DNA from: an uncultured Bacilli bacterium
Lineage (GTDB): Bacteria; Bacillota_I; Bacilli_A; RF39; UBA660
Assembly (NCBI GenBank): GCA_948479395.1
Contig: CAOLUI010000022.1
Coordinates: 1-8,216 of the forward strand
Reading direction: 5' to 3'
DNA: 8,216 nt
How positions within the stretch are numbered: the stretch's first letter is position 1; each line of letters starts with the position of its first letter. The position numbers and the translations under genes were made by a program. Below, piece after piece: positions 4,768 through 8,216 of the stretch. The notes under the pieces are model-generated. The model did not search any database, had not been told where the DNA came from, and was given only the letters and a program-made list of their open reading frames with translations.

Positions 4768-5469
4768 ATGAATTTAATAGAAGTAAAAAATTGTTACAAA
4801 ATTTATAATAACGGAGTAACAGCAGTCGCTGATTTAAATCTTTCCATCAAAAAAGGTGAATTTATCTTTTTAATTGGTGCTAGTGGAAGTGGTAAATCAA
4901 CTTTAATTAAAATGTTATATAGAGAAGAAAAACCAACTAAAGGAAGTGTAATAGTTGGGGGAATTAATGTTGCTAAATTACGAAATTCTAAAGTATATAA
5001 ATTACGTCGTAAATTAGGAATTGTTTTTCAAGACTTTAAACTTTTGCCTAAGTTAACAGTATATGAAAATGTAGCTTTTGCCTTAGAATCAATCGGAATG
5101 AACAGTAAAGATATTCGTCCCAAAGTATTAAAAGCTCTTGAAAATGTTGGTTTAAAAGAAAAAATTAGAAGTTTTCCTAATCAATTATCTGGTGGAGAAC
5201 AACAAAGAGTATGTATCGCAAGAGCAATAGTAAATGATCCAAAACTTTTAATATGTGATGAACCAACAGGAAATTTAGATCCCATAATATCTAAAGAAAT
5301 TGTTAATATTTTAGACAAAATAAATCAAGAATCAGGAACAACCATTATAATGGCTACTCATGATAAAGAAATCGTTAATAAAATGAAAAAAAGAGTCATT
5401 TTAATTGAAAATGGTGTTGTAACAGATGATAATATGAAAGGAAGTTATAAAGATCATGAAAATCATTAG
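4768..5469 (+). CDS. ftsE: Cell division ABC transporter ATP-binding protein FtsE
   Basis: A 233-residue ABC ATPase that pairs with FtsX at the inner face of the membrane. All motifs are intact: Walker A GASGSGKST (37-45), Q-loop VFQDF (86-90), signature LSGGEQQR (140-147), Walker B LLICDE (160-165) followed by PTGNLD (166-171), and the H-loop histidine in ATHD (H198). The FQDFKLLPKLTVYENVAF stretch (87-104) and the compact length are typical of FtsE. ATP binding and hydrolysis in FtsE are transmitted through FtsX to cell-wall hydrolases outside. The ATG at 4768 is chosen because the upstream GTG at 4756 lies within the GAGGTG ribosome binding site. The 3' end overlaps ftsX by 14 bases. It is the first gene of the operon, behind its own promoter. 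Confidence 0.95.
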   Translation: MNLIEVKNCYKIYNNGVTAVADLNLSIKKGEFIFLIGASGSGKSTLIKMLYREEKPTKGSVIVGGINVAKLRNSKVYKLRRKLGIVFQDFKLLPKLTVYENVAFALESIGMNSKDIRPKVLKALENVGLKEKIRSFPNQLSGGEQQRVCIARAIVNDPKLLICDEPTGNLDPIISKEIVNILDKINQESGTTIIMATHDKEIVNKMKKRVILIENGVVTDDNMKGSYKDHENH

Positions 5470-6349
5470 ATTATTTGGTCGAGGAATAAGAGATTCTTTT
5501 AAAAGTGTATTTCGAAATTTTAGTTTATCCACTGCAGCTATTGCCTGTAGTAGCATTACTTTAATATTAGTAGCAATCTCCTTAATTTTATCCTATAATG
5601 TTAAAAATATAACTAAAGATTTAGAGCATGAATTAACTATTGTTACATATGTAAAAAAAGAAACTACCGAAGAACAAAAAAATGAATTAAAAGCTTCTCT
5701 TGAAAAAATGCCTAATGTTGATTCTTATGTTTTTAAAAGTAAAGAAGAATGGAAATTAGAAATGAAAAACTCTTCTGAAACTTTAAATACGACTTTAGAA
5801 TATCTGGATGAAAATCCCTTATTAGACTCTTTTATTATTAAAGTAAAAGATGTTAAACACTTAAAAGAAACTTCTGCTGAAATTTTAAAAAATGAATTTG
5901 TTTCTAGTGCTGATTACGGAGAGGGAATGGCTGAAAATCTTATCGCCGCTTTTGAAGTAATCGAAAAAGTAACTATTATTATTGTAATCGCTTTAATATT
6001 AGTAACGGCTTTTTTAATAAGTAATACTATTAGACTTACTATATTTTCGCGAAGAAGTGAAATTGAAATTATGCGTTTAGTAGGAGCTAGCAATTTAACC
6101 ATCAGAATTCCCTTTATATTTGAAGGTTTAATTTTAGGATTTTTAGGAAGTATTATTCCAATTGTCGTTACAATATATGGTTATGTCATTATTTATGATC
6201 ATTTTAATGGTTATATTTTCACCCAATTAATTCAGTTAGTAAAACCATTTAATTTCATTTTATATGTTTCATTTATTTTAATAATAATTGGCTGTATTAT
6301 AGGAATGTTTGGTAGTTATAGGGCTGTTAGAAAGTATTTGAAGATATAA
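5456..6349 (+). CDS. ftsX: Cell division membrane protein FtsX
   Basis: A 297-residue protein with FtsX topology: cytoplasmic N-terminus (LFGRGIRDSFKSVFRN, 6-21), first helix about 24-46, an extracellular domain of about 120 residues (47-170), then three helices near 171-189, 218-247 and 267-287. The cytoplasmic loop has the conserved FSRRSEIEIMRLVGAS (197-212), which contacts the FtsE ATPase. The extracellular domain (TIVTYVKKET near 61-70, DENPLLDSFIIKVKD near 118-132) is the part that engages a coiled-coil hydrolase or activator in this family. Usual length is about 300, so it is complete. The ATG at 5456 overlaps ftsE by 14 bases; AAAGGAAG (5437-5444) lies 11 bases upstream. Its TAA shares one base with the next ATG, so the hydrolase gene is translationally coupled. 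Confidence 0.95.
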   Translation: MKIIRLFGRGIRDSFKSVFRNFSLSTAAIACSSITLILVAISLILSYNVKNITKDLEHELTIVTYVKKETTEEQKNELKASLEKMPNVDSYVFKSKEEWKLEMKNSSETLNTTLEYLDENPLLDSFIIKVKDVKHLKETSAEILKNEFVSSADYGEGMAENLIAAFEVIEKVTIIIVIALILVTAFLISNTIRLTIFSRRSEIEIMRLVGASNLTIRIPFIFEGLILGFLGSIIPIVVTIYGYVIIYDHFNGYIFTQLIQLVKPFNFILYVSFILIIIGCIIGMFGSYRAVRKYLKI

Positions 6350-7563
6350 TGAAAAAAGTATTAAAAAAAACATTTAGTAGTTTTATGATTTTAGCTCTTA
6401 CATTTGTCTATATTATAAGCCCTATAAATGTAAAAGCCAAAGAAGCCGAAACTTTAGGAGAATTAAAACAGGAATTAGCCAATTTAAGAAATCAAAAGGC
6501 TACTAATGAAGCCAATCAGAAAAATGCTCAAAATCAAATTAAAGCGAAAGAAAATGCTATTGTTACTGCTGAATCAGAAATAAGTAAAGCCCAAAATGAT
6601 ATTGAAACTGCGGAACAAAATATTGAAACTTCAAATGCTAAATTAACAGAGCTTACAGAACAAACTAAGAAAGTTTTAGAATTTACTCAACAAATGAAAA
6701 GTAAAAATGCTTATGTAGAATATATGTCAGGGGCTACTAGTATGACTGATTTAATAATGCGTATTGCCATGATAGAGCAAACTACAGAATCAGCTCAAGA
6801 TATGCTGGAAGATTTAGAAAGATTAATCAAAGAAAATGAACAGTTAAAAGTAGATTTACAAAAAAAACAACAAGATTTATCGGCTAAAATAACTAATTAT
6901 CAAGCTAAAATTCAAGATCTTCATGGTGATTTAGAGTCATATGACAAATTTGAACTTGATATAGATGCCAAAATTAAAGTTAAACAAGATCAAGTAAATA
7001 ATTATATTCGTTTAAGTAAACAAAAATTTGGCAAAGAAGTAGATACTGCAACCCTTGCCGAGTTAGATGTTGTAGCTTACAATGGAAATTGGTTAAAACC
7101 ATTAAAAAAAGGAAGAATAACTAGTACAATTGGATCTCGTTGGGGAAGTTATCATAATGCACTAGATATTGGGGGTAATCCTGAGGGAACTCCAATTTAT
7201 GCTGCCGCATCAGGAACCGTATCTGGATTTATTCCACGCTATAAATGTGGGGGAAATATGGTCTATATAAATGTTATTGTCGGAGGCCAAAAATATACTA
7301 CTTACTATTATCATTTATTAAAAGTTAATGTTAGAGTAGGTGATGTTGTAAATCAAAATACTATAATTGGTACAGTAGGTGGTTATTCAACTAGTAAATC
7401 TCATGGGGGATATGATGGTTGTACAACAGGAGCACATCTTCATTTTGGCGTTGCTAAAGGCTACTTTAGTGGTACAATAAATCGTGCAAACGTTATAACT
7501 CCTCCAGGATTTCCTAATAGAACTGGTTATACATTTTCGTCTCGAACAGATTATTATGGTTAA
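6349..7563 (+). CDS. Secreted coiled-coil M23 peptidoglycan endopeptidase
   Basis: A 404-residue exported cell-wall hydrolase. The signal peptide has KK and KK at its start, a hydrophobic core to about residue 25 and a likely cleavage after A30 (INVKA/KEAE). Residues 31-225 are two long coiled-coil stretches rich in Gln, Asn, Lys and Glu, split by a less charged segment (AYVEYMSGATSMTDLIMRIA, 121-140), like PcsB, CwlO and EnvC proteins that bind FtsX. The C-terminal M23 domain (about 255-380) has intact zinc and catalytic positions: H269 and D273 (HNALD), H322 (YYYH) and H363/H365 (HLHF). It should therefore cut peptide cross-links itself, unlike EnvC, which lacks active residues. C300 and C358 may form a disulfide near the active site. 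No Shine-Dalgarno of its own is obvious; the ATG overlaps the ftsX stop (TAATG). An intrinsic terminator follows. Confidence 0.92.
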   Translation: MKKVLKKTFSSFMILALTFVYIISPINVKAKEAETLGELKQELANLRNQKATNEANQKNAQNQIKAKENAIVTAESEISKAQNDIETAEQNIETSNAKLTELTEQTKKVLEFTQQMKSKNAYVEYMSGATSMTDLIMRIAMIEQTTESAQDMLEDLERLIKENEQLKVDLQKKQQDLSAKITNYQAKIQDLHGDLESYDKFELDIDAKIKVKQDQVNNYIRLSKQKFGKEVDTATLAELDVVAYNGNWLKPLKKGRITSTIGSRWGSYHNALDIGGNPEGTPIYAAASGTVSGFIPRYKCGGNMVYINVIVGGQKYTTYYYHLLKVNVRVGDVVNQNTIIGTVGGYSTSKSHGGYDGCTTGAHLHFGVAKGYFSGTINRANVITPPGFPNRTGYTFSSRTDYYG

Positions 7564-7585
7564 AAAAAGAGTAAAATCTTTTTTT
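7562..7585 (+). terminator. Intrinsic terminator of the ftsEX-M23 operon
   Basis: AAAAAAAGA (7562-7570) pairs with TCTTTTTTT (7577-7585) around loop GTAAAA, with the T-run as its 3' arm. It starts inside the stop codon of the M23 gene and ends three bases before the next promoter region. Confidence 0.7.
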
Positions 7586-7588
7586 ATT

Positions 7589-7616
7589 TTGACATAATTT
7601 TATTAAAAGATATAAT
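7589..7616 (+). promoter_or_regulatory. Near-ideal sigma-A promoter of yqeG
   Basis: A perfect TTGACA (7589-7594) and perfect TATAAT (7611-7616) with a 16-base spacer, one short of the optimum. The -10 ends 18 bases before the yqeG ATG, and GAGGTG (7624-7629) stands 5 bases before that ATG. It is the strongest promoter match in the window. Confidence 0.85.
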
Positions 7617-7634
7617 ATTTAAAGAGGTGTTTTT

Positions 7635-8207
7635 ATGACTAAAAATAAAGAAATGCTTAAGCTTTTTTTTAAAATTCTCATTAATAAACCTGAAGCCATT
7701 AATTTAGTAATTCCTAGATCATATCAAAAAAATATATTTGAGATAGATTACCAATCATTAAAAAAAGCTGGCTATCATAATTTAATATTTGATATCGATA
7801 ATACGATAATGCCAGTAAATAGTATAGATGTATCTCTTAAACTCCAAAGGTTTATGAATGAAATCAAAAAAGATTTTAATATCTGTTTAGTCTCTAATAA
7901 CTCTCATGATCGGGTTTATCCTGTAAGCGAAAAATTAAATCTTTTGAGTCTATCAAATGCACATAAACCAACACCTGAAGCTTTCAAGCAATCTTTAATC
8001 TTATTGAAAGGAACTCCAGAAAATACCATAATGATTGGGGATCAAATGTTAAGTGATATTGTTGGTGGCAATCAAAATGGACTTTATACAATTTTAGTAG
8101 AACCATATCAGAAAAAGTATGATTTAAAAACTGGAATTAATCGAATTTTACAAAATATTATTATGCACAAAATAAAAAAGTACATCAAACGTTATAATTA
8201 TTATTAG
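7635..8207 (+). CDS. yqeG: YqeG family HAD-IIIA phosphatase
   Basis: A 190-residue cytoplasmic HAD-superfamily protein. The motifs appear in order: FDIDNT (52-57; nucleophile D53, acid/base D55), VSNN (86-89; S87), HKP (110-112; K111) and IGDQMLSD (134-141; D136 and D141 for magnesium). The N-terminal INLVIPRSYQKNIFEIDYQSL (22-42) and the GGNQNGLYTILVEP stretch (144-157) match YqeG of Bacillus, a predicted phosphatase of unknown substrate. In Bacillus yqeG heads a cluster with the ribosome-assembly GTPase yqeH and nadD. The AAAGGA directly after this stop fits a following gene of that kind, but it lies outside the window. The ATG at 7635 has GAGGTG 5 bases upstream. Length is close to that of homologues, with a basic, tyrosine-ending tail. 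Confidence 0.9.
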   Translation: MTKNKEMLKLFFKILINKPEAINLVIPRSYQKNIFEIDYQSLKKAGYHNLIFDIDNTIMPVNSIDVSLKLQRFMNEIKKDFNICLVSNNSHDRVYPVSEKLNLLSLSNAHKPTPEAFKQSLILLKGTPENTIMIGDQMLSDIVGGNQNGLYTILVEPYQKKYDLKTGINRILQNIIMHKIKKYIKRYNYY

Positions 8208-8213
8208 AAAGGA
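8208..8213 (+). promoter_or_regulatory. Shine-Dalgarno of a gene beyond the window
   Basis: AAAGGA follows the yqeG stop codon immediately and no terminator intervenes, so a co-transcribed gene probably starts a few bases past the window edge. By comparison with Bacillus it could be yqeH, which cannot be checked here. Confidence 0.55.
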
Positions 8214-8216
8214 AAA

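Noticed and set aside
5914..6102. Minus-strand open frame of 62 codons
   Set aside because: It is a shadow of the ftsX membrane-helix region on the opposite strand.
1..8216. Alternative genetic code (TGA as tryptophan), considered because no gene ends in TGA
   Set aside because: Every recognised protein is full length under the standard code with tryptophan as TGG. With so few genes in AT-rich DNA, absence of TGA stops is not informative.
1..8216. CRISPR array, tRNA, rRNA, riboswitch, toxin-antitoxin or defence system
   Set aside because: I found no regularly spaced repeats, no tRNA-like or rRNA sequence, no recognisable aptamer leader and no defence-type domains; the gene set is mostly ordinary housekeeping plus one insertion-sequence end.

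Overview
The window is very AT-rich, gene-dense DNA from a low-GC Gram-positive bacterium. The FtsE-FtsX-peptidoglycan hydrolase cluster, YitT, YqeG, a GerQ-type spore coat protein and GAGGTG/AGGAGG ribosome binding sites all point to the Bacilli side of the Firmicutes, perhaps an uncultured gut lineage; the exact taxon is inference. The complete genes read with the standard bacterial code, with stops TAA (8) and TAG (2) and no TGA.

Layout. Positions 1-248 (minus strand, cut by the window edge) hold the start of an IS30-type transposase, with its own Shine-Dalgarno and an upstream intrinsic terminator. Next is a minus-strand pair, lemA (803-1348) followed by a five-helix membrane protein (353-778). 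A divergent promoter region (about 1373-1435) separates them from a plus-strand pair, an unrecognised 165-residue protein (1444-1941) overlapping a GloB-like metallo-beta-lactamase-fold hydrolase (1922-2431). That pair converges on a minus-strand gerQ homologue (2446-2817), and one hairpin at 2431-2459 serves both ends. A yitT-family membrane protein gene (2906-3808) diverges from gerQ. Behind yitT lies a reading frame resembling RsiV/PdaC-type extracellular domains, with no credible start codon, so it is probably 5'-truncated.

From 4712 onward lies a division/cell-wall operon: promoter, ftsE (4768-5469), ftsX (5456-6349) and a secreted coiled-coil M23 peptidase (6349-7563). Both junctions overlap, and a terminator follows. 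FtsEX would form the ATP-driven membrane complex that controls the hydrolase outside the cell. A near-ideal sigma-A promoter then drives a yqeG HAD-phosphatase gene (7635-8207), and an AAAGGA just before the window edge announces a further gene.

There is no CRISPR array, tRNA, rRNA or recognisable defence cluster, and I do not see a clear new system. The points most worth a second look are the start-less RsiV/PdaC-like gene, the GerQ homologue without N-terminal lysines, the uncharacterised partner of the hydrolase, and the regulatory hairpins at the insertion-sequence end.
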